This document shows, in pieces, positions 9,739 to 18,185 of a stretch of 64,000 bases of DNA; within the stretch, counting starts at the first letter, position 1, and each line of letters opens with the position of its first letter. Below the pieces are notes generated by a model, which was not told the origin of the DNA, did not search any database, and saw nothing but the letters and a program-made list of their open reading frames with translations. Both the position numbers and the translations under genes were made by a program. The stretch is taken from positions 62,001 to 126,000 of the forward strand of contig NZ_SMAJ01000006.1 of the NCBI RefSeq assembly GCF_004346225.1, written 5' to 3'. This DNA comes from Paralcaligenes ureilyticus. GTDB taxonomy: Bacteria > Pseudomonadota > Gammaproteobacteria > Burkholderiales > Burkholderiaceae_B.

Positions 9739-11322
9739 TTACTTGGCCAGTGTCATGTCTTGAGCCAGCGTCATTTGATCGGTGCGCCCGCCGTAGCGGA
9801 TGTCCTTTTTCATCGCCCAGACCGATAGCTCGAATTGCAAAGGCAAGATGGCGTAGTTTTCCATCGCCATATTCGCCGCGCTCTGCAGCATTTCAGAGCG
9901 CTTGGCGTCGTCCAGGGTTTTGGACGCCTCCATGACCAGGCTGTCTATTTTGGGATTGGAATAATGGCTCCAGTTGGTGGTTCCCAGCCCAAGCTTCGGG
10001 TCTTTGGTCACGACCAGGGCCGTGAGCGGGTTGAGCATTTCGCCCGAGCTGGCCGCCCAGCCGGCCAGATAAGTACTGAATGAATAAGAGTCGCGTTTCT
10101 TGAAAAACACCGGCGGCGCCATGGTTTCGACATCGGTCTTGATGCCTATGCGCGCCCACATGGAGGCCACTGACTGCGCAATGCGCTGGTCATTGGTGTA
10201 ACGCCCGGCAGGCGAGCCCAAAGACACGGTGAAGCCTTTGGGGTAGCCCGCGGCAGCCAACAGCTCTTTGGCGCGAGCCGTATTGGCCTGGGGCACGACG
10301 GAATATTTTTTGGAAGCGCCAAAGGCCGGATAGGCCAGCAAATTGGCGGCGGGCTGGGCCACCCCGCCCATAATGCGCGAAACAATGGCCTTGCGGTCGA
10401 TCGCCAGCGATAAAGCTTCACGCACACGCGCATCGGTAAGCGGATTCTTGCCACCGGTGCCCGCCATGCCCGGAGGCACTTCCTTGGATTGATTCAGCGC
10501 CACGTAAATGACCCGCACCGAGGGCGTTTCCTGGATGTAAAGCTTTTTGTCTTTTTTGAGCTTGGGCAAATCGTCGGTCGGAGGATCCTCGATCACATCC
10601 ACGTCGCCCGCCAAAAGCGCCGCAACCCGCGCCGCCGAATTGGAAATGGGCCGATATATCACCTTGTCCCAGGCGGGCTTCGCGCCCCAGTAATACGGAT
10701 TGCGATCGAGCACGATTTCGGCGCCGCGCTTCCAGGACACGAATTTATAGGGGCCGGTGCCAATCAGGCCCTCGCCGCGATTCAACTCTACCGTAGTCTT
10801 GCCTTCGGGCGCCGGGCCGGATGCGTCTTTTTTGGACATGATCGGTATCATGGACAAATTGGCCAGCAAGACGGGCGATGGCCCCTTGGTGGTGATCCTT
10901 ACCGTTAACGGGTCAACCGCCTCGACCTTGGCAACGCTGCTTAAATACAGCGTATAGGATGAAGGGCTATTGGGAACCAGGGGTACGCGAGCGTAGGTAA
11001 ACACCACATCGTCGGCTGTAAAAGGCGAGCCGTCGGAGAATTTGACATTGGGGCGCAATTTGAACAACCACACATTGCCGTTGACCGTCCAGGACTCGGC
11101 CAGCGACGGTACAGGCTTGGCCGTGGCGTCGGTACGCACCAGGGGATCGAACATGGTTTCCGACAATTGCGTATTGGGCGTGAGCGAATGGAACTGCGGA
11201 TCCATGGAGCTGGGCTCGGAACGCAGGGCGATCGTCAGGTCGCGGGCCTGCGTCGTGCTGGCGATACTCAGGAAACCAACCGCCAGCGCCGACAAAAGAA
11301 CCGTTTTATGTATTAACTTCAT
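9739..11322 (-). CDS. Peptide-type ABC transporter substrate-binding protein (DppA-like)
   Basis: A 527-residue family 5 periplasmic binding protein (SBP_bac_5). Residues 1-26 form a signal peptide ending in TTQA; the mature start DLTIALRSEPSSMDPQ is diagnostic. ATG at 11322 is preferred over a GTG two codons earlier because the AAAAGG ribosome site is better spaced from it. First gene of the five-gene importer; a promoter should lie in 11323-11440. Ligand probably short peptides or acylated amino acids, given the two amidohydrolases downstream. Confidence 0.88.
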   Translation of the reverse strand: MKLIHKTVLLSALAVGFLSIASTTQARDLTIALRSEPSSMDPQFHSLTPNTQLSETMFDPLVRTDATAKPVPSLAESWTVNGNVWLFKLRPNVKFSDGSPFTADDVVFTYARVPLVPNSPSSYTLYLSSVAKVEAVDPLTVRITTKGPSPVLLANLSMIPIMSKKDASGPAPEGKTTVELNRGEGLIGTGPYKFVSWKRGAEIVLDRNPYYWGAKPAWDKVIYRPISNSAARVAALLAGDVDVIEDPPTDDLPKLKKDKKLYIQETPSVRVIYVALNQSKEVPPGMAGTGGKNPLTDARVREALSLAIDRKAIVSRIMGGVAQPAANLLAYPAFGASKKYSVVPQANTARAKELLAAAGYPKGFTVSLGSPAGRYTNDQRIAQSVASMWARIGIKTDVETMAPPVFFKKRDSYSFSTYLAGWAASSGEMLNPLTALVVTKDPKLGLGTTNWSHYSNPKIDSLVMEASKTLDDAKRSEMLQSAANMAMENYAILPLQFELSVWAMKKDIRYGGRTDQMTLAQDMTLAK

Positions 11323-11447
11323 GGTCACTATGCCTTTTAAAACGATAAGCCCCCCTTGGGCTCATCTACCCATTCTTCGAGTGTAAGCGACCCCACGCCA
11401 ATTAAAAGATCGGTGTTTTCCCCAAGCAGGTGGGACTCTTGAATGGC

Positions 11448-11470
11448 CGACGCCCCATAAAGGGGCGTCG
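11448..11470 (-). terminator. Hairpin after lipA
   Basis: A perfect 9-bp stem (CGACGCCCC/GGGGCGTCG) with a 5-nt loop, 4 bp after the lipA stop on the minus strand. There is no clear U-tract on the lipA side, so termination strength is uncertain; it may instead protect the lipA 3' end. Confidence 0.5.
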
Positions 11471-11474
11471 ATGT

Positions 11475-12473
11475 TTAAAAGACCAGGCCCGCCGCGTGGG
11501 CCTGGTCGTCGGCATGATACGAAGAGCGCACCATGGCGCCTACCGCCGCATGGCTGAAACCCATGGCAAGGGCTTCGCGCCTGAGCATGTCGAAAATGTC
11601 GGGCGGCGCATAACGCAGTACCGGCAGATGATGCTCGGAAGGCTGCAAATATTGCCCTATCGTCAGCATATCGACATTGTGAGAGCGCAAATCGCGCATG
11701 ACTTGCAGGATTTCCTCGTCCGTTTCGCCCAGACCCAGCATCAGCCCCGATTTGGTCGGGGTATTGGGATGCACTTTCTTGAACTCTGACAGCAAGGTGA
11801 GCGAGTGCTGGTAATCGGCCCCGGGCCGGGCCTGCTTGTACAGGCGAGGCACGGTTTCAAGATTGTGGTTCATCACATCGGGAGGGCCGCCATTGAGCAC
11901 CTCGAGCGCACGATCGAGACGGCCGCGAAAATCGGGGACCAACACTTCAATACGGGTGCTGGGTGACAATTCGCGCACCTTGCGTATGCATGCCACGAAA
12001 TGACCGGCCCCGCCATCGCGCAGATCGTCGCGGTCCACGGACGTAATCACCACATAGGAAAGCCGCAGGGCCGCAACAGTGCGCGCCAGGTTTTCGGGCT
12101 CGTTTTCGTCGAGCGCGTCCGGACGGCCGTGGCCCACGTCGCAGAAAGGACAGCGGCGAGTGCATTTGTCGCCCATGATCATGAAGGTGGCCGTACCCTT
12201 GCCGAAACACTCGCCGATATTGGGGCACGCCGCTTCTTCGCAAACCGTGTGCAGATGGTGCTCGCGCAAGATCCGCTTGATATCGTAAAAACGCGAACCG
12301 GCGGCCGGCGCCTTGGCGCGGATCCAGTCGGGCTTTCTGAGGCGTTCGGCCGGCACAACCTTAATGGGAATGCGCGACGTTTTGGCCAGGGATTTCTGTT
12401 TCTGAGTAGGATCGTAAGCGGGCGGCTGCGCCGCGGCTTCGTGGCCAAGAGACTGCTCGACGGGTGTGGTCAT
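11475..12473 (-). CDS. lipA: Lipoyl synthase
   Basis: A 332-residue radical SAM enzyme that inserts two sulfurs into octanoyl groups on E2/GcvH proteins. The auxiliary cluster motif [12 protein letters not shown] gives Cys 78, 83 and 89; the radical SAM motif CTRRCPFC gives Cys 104, 108 and 111; the conserved C-terminal RSSYHAD is present. Length is normal. In related bacteria it usually follows lipB directly; here a crotonase gene and repeat clusters stand between them. Confidence 0.96.
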   Translation of the reverse strand: MTTPVEQSLGHEAAAQPPAYDPTQKQKSLAKTSRIPIKVVPAERLRKPDWIRAKAPAAGSRFYDIKRILREHHLHTVCEEAACPNIGECFGKGTATFMIMGDKCTRRCPFCDVGHGRPDALDENEPENLARTVAALRLSYVVITSVDRDDLRDGGAGHFVACIRKVRELSPSTRIEVLVPDFRGRLDRALEVLNGGPPDVMNHNLETVPRLYKQARPGADYQHSLTLLSEFKKVHPNTPTKSGLMLGLGETDEEILQVMRDLRSHNVDMLTIGQYLQPSEHHLPVLRYAPPDIFDMLRREALAMGFSHAAVGAMVRSSYHADDQAHAAGLVF

Positions 12474-12584
12474 ACGGCTTCCTGCGGCAAGACGCAGGTC
12501 TTGCGTTCATAGAAAAGTCATTTTAACCCGTGGCCTGCCGCGCCGCCTAATCTCCCTTTGGGGAAGGTCGGTATTAGCAGGAAT

Positions 12585-12651
12585 GGCACCCACAAGGGGT
12601 GCCGCTACAAAAACATACCTGTCGCATGTAGCGGCAGCCCTTGTGGCTGCC
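12585..12651. repeat. REP pair (BIME-like) 3
   Basis: Inward-facing GTAG hairpins at 12585-12608 (GGCACCC/GGGTGCC, minus) and 12628-12651 (GGCAGCC/GGCTGCC, plus), 19 bp apart, between the lipA start and the crotonase stop. Confidence 0.88.
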
Positions 12652-12665
12652 ATTTCACACCGCTG

Positions 12666-13454
12666 CTAACACCCCTTCCATACAGGCGGCCGCTTCTGCG
12701 TGAAGGCATCGATGCCTTCGGCCACGTCCTGGGCCATCATGTTTTGCGCCATAACACCCCCGGCATAATCGTACGCATCGGCCAGGCCCATACTGCGTTG
12801 CCGATAATACATGGCCTTGCCGGTACGCACCGCCACCGGACTTTTCGCGCAAATAGTCTGCACCAGGGCTGCCACGGTCGCGTCAAGCTGCCCGGGCGCC
12901 ACCGCCTGATTGATCAAGCCATTATCCACCGCTTCGGAACTGCTGATGAAGCGGCCGGTCATCAGCATTTCAAAAGCCTTTTTGGCCGGCACATTGCGCG
13001 ACAAGGCCACCGCGGGCGTCGAACAAAACAAGCCGACATTAATCCCCGACACCGCGAACTTGGCCGTATCGGCGGCAATGGCCAGGTCGCAACTGGCGAC
13101 CAATTGGCAACCGGCAGCGGTCGCCATCCCGTGCACTTTGGCAATTACGGGCACCGGCAACGCCACCAAACTTTGCATCACCCTCCCGCAACGCGCGAAT
13201 AACCGCACGTAGTAATCGTGGTCGGACGCAGCGCGCATCTGCTTCAAATCGTGGCCGGCGCAAAACGCCCGCCCCGCGGCGGCAAGCACCACACAGCGCA
13301 GGTCGGCGTCCTGCGCCAATACATCCAGGCTGCTTTGCAACTGGGCCAGGAGTTCCTCGGTCAAGGCATTGAATTGATCCGGCCGATTCAAGGTCAACGT
13401 GACTACCCCATCGACCCGATCCACCAACAATTGTGCTTGCTCTGATGTGGACAC
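12666..13454 (-). CDS. Enoyl-CoA hydratase/isomerase family protein (crotonase)
   Basis: A 262-residue crotonase-fold protein. The oxyanion-hole segment AAAGRAFCAGHDLKQM and the second, HGMATAAGCQLVASCDLAIA, are clear. The GTG at 13454 is taken as the start because it follows AGGAG by 6 bp and begins STSEQAQLLVDRVDGVVTL, the usual N-terminus; the upstream open frame runs into a REP element. It sits between lipB and lipA with REP clusters on both sides, which suggests it was inserted there. Substrate unknown. Confidence 0.88.
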   Translation of the reverse strand: MSTSEQAQLLVDRVDGVVTLTLNRPDQFNALTEELLAQLQSSLDVLAQDADLRCVVLAAAGRAFCAGHDLKQMRAASDHDYYVRLFARCGRVMQSLVALPVPVIAKVHGMATAAGCQLVASCDLAIAADTAKFAVSGINVGLFCSTPAVALSRNVPAKKAFEMLMTGRFISSSEAVDNGLINQAVAPGQLDATVAALVQTICAKSPVAVRTGKAMYYRQRSMGLADAYDYAGGVMAQNMMAQDVAEGIDAFTQKRPPVWKGC

Positions 13455-13561
13455 GCTGATCTCCTGTTGGCGCTGCGAAGCGGGAAGCTTTCTGCTTGCC
13501 CACCACTGAAAACAAATGAGTTTGTATTTTACGCTGGCGACGGTATCGCGACCGCTGTTGT

Positions 13562-13754
13562 GGCACCCACAAGGGGTGCCGCTACAAAGACCCGCCGGAA
13601 CGTTATGTAGCGCCACCCCTTGTGGGTGGCATAACCCTGGAATGAAAGACGGTGTCTTGCGTAGATGACAGGCACAAGGCCTGTCGCTACAAAATTCGCC
13701 TGCCGGTACAAAGCTCGCGTACAGGTACTTGTAGCGGCAGCCCTTGTGGCTGCC
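13562..13754. repeat. Cluster of four REP elements
   Basis: Four hairpins in a row: 13562-13585 (GGCACCC/GGGTGCC, minus), 13607-13630 (GTAG then GCCACCC/GGGTGGC, plus), 13667-13690 (GACAGGC/GCCTGTC, minus) and 13731-13754 (GTAG then GGCAGCC/GGCTGCC, plus). All four stem types of the family occur here, each perfectly paired with the same loop. The 13607-13690 part resembles the pair at 36086-36168, including the CCCTGG spacer. Confidence 0.88.
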
Positions 13755-13773
13755 ACCTTCACAACATAGCGTC

Positions 13774-13993
13774 GTGGCCAGTCAAGGTGGGGCGGGCGAT
13801 TCGGGCACGCCGCGCGCAGGGCCGGCTTCGGGGATGCAAGGCGTGCGCTGTTTGAGTGGGACGATTGCGAATAGCCCAGTGGGCTATTCGCCCCACGAGT
13901 TCGCACGCCGCCCCGAAGCCGGTCCTGCGCGCGGGAAGTCATGGCGAAGCCATGACCGTGACCGTCAGAGCCCGCCCCACCTTGACTGGCCAC
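13774..13993. repeat. Long fold-back element, copy 1
   Basis: A 220-nt imperfect palindrome in a 681-bp gene-free stretch (13455-14135). Outer arms 13774-13797 and 13970-13993 are 24 bp and pair perfectly. A second stem pairs 13811-13833 with 13911-13933 (one G-U), a third pairs 13840-13847 with 13902-13909, and the apex is an 11-bp stem 13867-13877/13881-13891 with loop AGT. The right arm carries an extra hairpin at 13938-13956 (GTCATGGC, GAA, GCCATGAC). A related copy with compensatory arm changes lies at 41828-42024. No open frame inside looks coding. Could be a MITE-like mobile element or a structured RNA. Confidence 0.85.
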
Positions 13994-14062
13994 GTCGCGG
14001 GGCTAGAAAAAAGGTTCTAGGCGGATAGGTTATGCGACAAAAGAATGCCACCTGCAGCGAAT

Positions 14063-14086
14063 GCCACCCACAAGGGGTGGCACTAC
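14063..14086 (-). repeat. Single REP element
   Basis: Minus-strand GTAG at 14086-14083 with stem GCCACCC/GGGTGGC. It is the right-hand end of a longer unit shared with 42091-42114, as the bases before it (GAATGCCnCCTnCAGCGAAT) are nearly the same in both places. A further partial GGGTGGCG follows at 14088. Confidence 0.85.
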
Positions 14087-14135
14087 GGGTGGCGTTGCGA
14101 ACGCGGTAATACGGGTAGCGATACAGAACGCCAAT

Positions 14136-14780
14136 CTACCGCACGCCCGAGCCATACCCCTCGAAAACCTGGCTCAGTCGCAGCGCCAGCAGATCGCCGG
14201 CTTGTTCAAACGGTATTGATATGCCGCAAGTCCGCAAATCAACAGTGCGCAAACCTTCGTAGCCGCAGGGATTAATCCCCAGAAAGGGCGACAAGTCCAT
14301 GGCCACATTCAACGCAACGCCGTGATAAGCGCAACCTTTGCGAATCTTGATCCCCAAGGCGGCAATCTTGGCCAGATCGTCTTGCTCCATAGGCACATAC
14401 ACCCCAGGCGCGCCCGCCTTGCAGCAGGCTCGGGCAAGCCCCAGCTCCTTCAGGACTCCAATCACCCCTTTCTCGAGCAACTCCACATACTCTTTGGCAT
14501 AAATGCCAAGACGCCGCAAATCGATCAGGCAATACGCCAGAACCTGGCCTGGCCCGTGATAGGTGACTTGCCCGCCGCGGTTCGATTGCACCACCGGAAT
14601 CGAACCGCTGTTCAGGATATGTTCGGGCTTGCCCGCCTGCCCCAAGGTATACACCGGCCGGTGCTCCACCAGCCAGATTTCATCGGGCGTGCCCCCGTCG
14701 CGCGCCTCGGTAAACGCCTGCATGGCCTGCCAGACATCAAGATACTCGGCCGGCCGCGCCCACCACTTGACGTTGATCAT
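14136..14780 (-). CDS. lipB: Octanoyl-[ACP]:protein octanoyltransferase
   Basis: A 214-residue lipoate pathway enzyme that moves octanoyl groups from ACP to lipoyl domains. Visible are [12 protein letters not shown] at 68-79, the active-site lysine region [12 protein letters not shown] at 143-154 and the catalytic cysteine in INPCG (Cys172). Its start overlaps the DUF493 stop by one base (TAATG), so translation is coupled. Confidence 0.95.
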   Translation of the reverse strand: MINVKWWARPAEYLDVWQAMQAFTEARDGGTPDEIWLVEHRPVYTLGQAGKPEHILNSGSIPVVQSNRGGQVTYHGPGQVLAYCLIDLRRLGIYAKEYVELLEKGVIGVLKELGLARACCKAGAPGVYVPMEQDDLAKIAALGIKIRKGCAYHGVALNVAMDLSPFLGINPCGYEGLRTVDLRTCGISIPFEQAGDLLALRLSQVFEGYGSGVR

Positions 14781-15055
14781 TACAAGACTATCGCCACCAT
14801 CGGGTGAGCATGCAAGGCACGATACAAATTATCAAGCTGCTCGCGCGAAGTGGCTCGTACGGTAAACGTCAACCCTATGTAATTGGCGTTGGCGCTGGGG
14901 CGCATTTCCACGGACGCGGGATCGAACTGGGGATCGAACTGCATCACCAGGTCGGTCATCGTTTGCGCGAAATCGGGATGCGCCTTGCCCATGACCTTAA
15001 TCGGAAAATTGCTTGGGTACTCGATTAAGGATTGTTCGGGAGGAATCGTGGGCAT
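14780..15055 (-). CDS. DUF493 family protein (YbeD-like)
   Basis: A 91-residue cytoplasmic protein of the DUF493/YbeD family with an ACT-like fold. Segments [13 protein letters not shown] and [23 protein letters not shown] match the family. It is normally found next to lipB, as here. The molecular role is not established. Confidence 0.9.
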   Translation of the reverse strand: MPTIPPEQSLIEYPSNFPIKVMGKAHPDFAQTMTDLVMQFDPQFDPASVEMRPSANANYIGLTFTVRATSREQLDNLYRALHAHPMVAIVL

Positions 15056-15068
15056 AAGGCGTTAATCG

Positions 15069-15935
15069 TTAAAGCGCAGCGATAGCCCTGTCGTAGCCCG
15101 CACGCAATTTGGCATACACGGCGCCCGGCTTGCCGCTTCCCACGGACTTGCCGTTGTAGTTGACAATAGGCAAGACCTCTTTGGTGGCCGACGACAGCAT
15201 CAGCTCATCAGCCTGCGCAACCTCGGCTTCGGACACCGGACGCGATTCGAATGACACTCCGGCATCGCCAGCCAGCTCTTCGAGAAAGCGGTAGCGTATT
15301 CCCTCGAGGATCAGGTTGTTGCGCGGCGGAGCAAGAAGCACGCCGTCTTTGACCACCCATATATTGCAGGACGACCCTTCGGACAGGAAACCATCGCGAA
15401 ACTGCACCACCTCGTCCACACCAGCCTCTATCGCGTGCTGTTTGGCCAGGACATTGCCCAATAGCGACACGGACTTGATCTCGCAATGCAGCCAGCGCAG
15501 ATCGGGCATGCTCACGACCGAAAGCCCCTGTTCACGGTGAGGAGCGTCTGGCCTCGTGAACGGCGACACCATGCAGAACACCGTAGGCACAAGTGCGTTT
15601 TTGGGGAACGCGTGGTCGCGCTTGGCCACGCCGCGCGTCACCTGCAGGTACACCATGCAATCCGCTGTGGGCGAGCGCTTGAGCATATCGAGCACCAGCT
15701 TTTCCCAGTCATCGCGAGAGCGGCCGGCTTTGATACCGATGGCCGCCAGGCTGCGCTCCAGACGCGCCAGGTGCGCCGCCATGCGAAAAGGTTTACGCCC
15801 GTAGGCCGGCACCACTTCATAAATGCCGTCGCCGAAAATAAACCCACGATCCAGCACCGAAATTTTGGCATCGCCCAAACGGACGTAGTCACCGTTCAAA
15901 TAAACAATACTGTCGCTATCAACATCGGGAATCAT
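15069..15935 (-). CDS. D-amino acid aminotransferase (class IV PLP)
   Basis: A 288-residue fold-type IV aminotransferase, PLP lysine at about K154 in LHCEIKSVSLLGN. The start VYLNGDYVRLGDAKISVLDRGFIFGDGIYE is the family's N-terminal signature. Its place between the DD-carboxypeptidase gene and DUF493/lipB matches the D-alanine transaminase (dat) of related bacteria, where it would supply D-Ala/D-Glu; branched-chain transaminases share the fold, so specificity is inferred from context. Confidence 0.85.
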   Translation of the reverse strand: MIPDVDSDSIVYLNGDYVRLGDAKISVLDRGFIFGDGIYEVVPAYGRKPFRMAAHLARLERSLAAIGIKAGRSRDDWEKLVLDMLKRSPTADCMVYLQVTRGVAKRDHAFPKNALVPTVFCMVSPFTRPDAPHREQGLSVVSMPDLRWLHCEIKSVSLLGNVLAKQHAIEAGVDEVVQFRDGFLSEGSSCNIWVVKDGVLLAPPRNNLILEGIRYRFLEELAGDAGVSFESRPVSEAEVAQADELMLSSATKEVLPIVNYNGKSVGSGKPGAVYAKLRAGYDRAIAAL

Positions 15936-15963
15936 TACTTATGCCTTGTCATCCGCTTGAAAA

Positions 15964-17286
15964 TTAGTGAAACATCAAACGGATTTTATCGTAAACGCGC
16001 CCGAAGAACCCGGCCTCAGGCACAGCGTTCAAAACCAGCAGAGAATCCTGGCGCAGTACTTTGCCACCCAGCGACAAGGATACGGTGCCCACCTTGGCAC
16101 CTTTTTTGAGCGGTGCAATCAGAGGCTGGGTGTATTGGGCCACCGGCTTGACCTCGGGGCCCTTGCCGCGCGGCACGGTAATCCAGATCGGCTGCATTTC
16201 GCCCAACCCCACGGTCTCGGCCTGCCCTTCCCACACCTTGGCCTGCACCGCCGGATGCTGGGTATCGAACAGTTTGATGGTGTCGAAATTCTGGAAGCCC
16301 CAGTTCAGCAGCTTGAGAGTGCTTTCGGTGCGCGCCGAGTTGCTCGCGGTCCCAACGACCACGGCCACCACGCGGCGATCATTGCGTATTGCGCTTGCCA
16401 CCAGGCAATAACCCGCCGACTGGGTATGGCCGGTTTTCAGGCCATCGACGGTAGGGTCGGTCCATAACAGGCGATTGCGATTCAGCTGCTTGATTTTGTT
16501 ATAGGTAAATTCTTTTTCTTTGTAATAGCGCATGTACTGCGGATGCTTGTGCAGCAGGCTGTTGGCGAGGATGCCCAAATCGCGTACTGTCGTGTAATGA
16601 TTGGGATCGGGCAACCCGGTTGAATTGGCAAAATGCGTATCTTTCATGCCGATCCGGGCCGCTTCCTGGTTCATCAACGCTACAAACGCCGACTCGCTGC
16701 CCGCCACGGCCTCGGCCAGAGCAACGGTTGCATCATTGCCCGACTGCACAACCAGCCCCTGCAACAAGTCGTCAACCGATACTTGCGTATTGAGTTTGAC
16801 GAACATGCGCGAGCCTTCCGTTTTCCAGGCTTTCGTGGAAATATTGACGGTTTGATCCAGCGTAAGACGTTTATTGTCGAGCGCATCGAACACAATGTCG
16901 GCCGACATCAGCTTGGTTAGCGACGCCGGTTCAATTTTTTCGTCGGGATTGGACGCGGCGATGATTTGGCCGCTGGTGGCATCCAGAACCAGCCACGCCT
17001 TGGCCTCGATCGCGGGTGCTGGAACCGAGGATAAATCACCGGCCATGGCCAATGTTCCGGCCGGAGCCGCCACTGGAGCCAGGACGCTTGCAGTTGGCGC
17101 GGACGCGGCCGGCGCAGATGCGGAGGCAGGCGCAGCCACTGGCGCGGCAGGCGGCGCCACAGCGGCAGGTGATTTTTGCGCCATGGATACCAGAGGAGCA
17201 AGGCTCAGCGCAAGTCCGGCAAGGACGTAACGCGAACGGTGGCCACTGAGAAAGCGAGCTGAACGAAAACGAACTGAATGGGTCAT
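15964..17286 (-). CDS. dacC: D-alanyl-D-alanine carboxypeptidase (PBP5/6 family)
   Basis: A 440-residue periplasmic penicillin-binding protein that trims pentapeptide side chains of peptidoglycan. Signal peptide about 1-37, then an Ala/Pro-rich linker at about 38-80, then the peptidase domain with SLTK (Ser122, Lys125), SGN (182-184) and KTG (284-286), followed by the PBP5 C-terminal beta domain and a short amphipathic tail that anchors it to the inner membrane. ATG at 17286 is chosen because GGAAAG precedes it and a signal peptide follows. The Ala/Pro linker is longer than in enteric PBP5. Confidence 0.92.
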   Translation of the reverse strand: MTHSVRFRSARFLSGHRSRYVLAGLALSLAPLVSMAQKSPAAVAPPAAPVAAPASASAPAASAPTASVLAPVAAPAGTLAMAGDLSSVPAPAIEAKAWLVLDATSGQIIAASNPDEKIEPASLTKLMSADIVFDALDNKRLTLDQTVNISTKAWKTEGSRMFVKLNTQVSVDDLLQGLVVQSGNDATVALAEAVAGSESAFVALMNQEAARIGMKDTHFANSTGLPDPNHYTTVRDLGILANSLLHKHPQYMRYYKEKEFTYNKIKQLNRNRLLWTDPTVDGLKTGHTQSAGYCLVASAIRNDRRVVAVVVGTASNSARTESTLKLLNWGFQNFDTIKLFDTQHPAVQAKVWEGQAETVGLGEMQPIWITVPRGKGPEVKPVAQYTQPLIAPLKKGAKVGTVSLSLGGKVLRQDSLLVLNAVPEAGFFGRVYDKIRLMFH

Positions 17287-17429
17287 CGACTTTCCAAAGT
17301 AACGGTCCAAGCTTGAAGGCCTGAAAAGCAAAGACCCCATTATAGGCAGAGCCCACCCGGCACAAAGTGGCTGATCCGAGAATTCAGCGCGCGAACCTGA
17401 AAACAGTTGATACTGGATTTTCCAACAAA

Positions 17430-18074
17430 TTACAACGCTGCCAGGCGTTGCTGCAGCAACAGTTTGAGTGTAATCAGACGTCCGTGAAAAAAATGCGATG
17501 CATCGGGCACGACGACAACCGGCAAGCCATGCGCACGCGCGAAGTCCATGGACTCGGACAGGGGCACCACTTCGTCGCGCTCGCCATGGATCAGCAAGGT
17601 ATCTTCGGGCACGACAACGTCGCGAAACTTGAAGCGATCCACCGCGGTGCCGGCCAATATGAGCGCGTTGGGCGTTTTCTGCCGCTGTTGGGCCAGGCCT
17701 GCATACAACTGGGCTGCCACCGCGGTCCCGAACGAAAACCCCGCCAGCACCCATTTGCCGTCGGCCAGTTCGGGGTTGGCCGCCGAGAACTGCGCCACCA
17801 GTTCGTGCATGTCGGCCGTTTCGCCCACCGCCCGATCGAACTCACCGGCCGACGCGCCGACGCCGCGAAAATTGGGTCGCACCGCCACCAGACCCTGTTG
17901 CACGCACGCGCGCGCAATCGTGGTCACAATCTTGTTATCGCGCGCACCGCCGTGCAAGGGATGCGGGTGCAAAACCAGGGCCCAGCCACGCAACGGACCA
18001 TCAGGCCAGTCGATAGTGCAGTCAATCGCCCCGGCCAGGCCCTGAAATACGGCATTTTTAGCAAATACAGGCAT
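17430..18074 (-). CDS. Alpha/beta hydrolase family protein
   Basis: A 214-residue alpha/beta hydrolase. Visible: LHPHPLHGG (oxyanion region) near residue 35, RPNFRGVGAS near 67, the nucleophile elbow GFSFG near 113, and the acid and His positions in HGERDEVVP and DASHFFHG. It resembles the short cytoplasmic hydrolases of COG2945. Transcribed divergently from birA with a 111-bp gap. Substrate not known. Confidence 0.85.
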   Translation of the reverse strand: MPVFAKNAVFQGLAGAIDCTIDWPDGPLRGWALVLHPHPLHGGARDNKIVTTIARACVQQGLVAVRPNFRGVGASAGEFDRAVGETADMHELVAQFSAANPELADGKWVLAGFSFGTAVAAQLYAGLAQQRQKTPNALILAGTAVDRFKFRDVVVPEDTLLIHGERDEVVPLSESMDFARAHGLPVVVVPDASHFFHGRLITLKLLLQQRLAAL

Positions 18075-18185
18075 AAAGCATCAAGGCGGAAAAAAGATTC
18101 AAATCATAACAACATCGGGTAGACTCTCTCTAACCAGAGGCGCCGCCGCTGGCCCGGCCACTATTACAACACCCTATTACCCACG

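Noticed and set aside
12466-12669. Short open frames running through REP pairs, often beginning MWVP or containing THKGCRYK
   Set aside because: The peptides are translations of the repeat itself and recur at each copy; they have no ribosome site or family.
13744-14028. Open frames within the fold-back stretch
   Set aside because: The sequence is palindromic and open on both strands for that reason; codon use is not coding-like and frames differ between the two copies.
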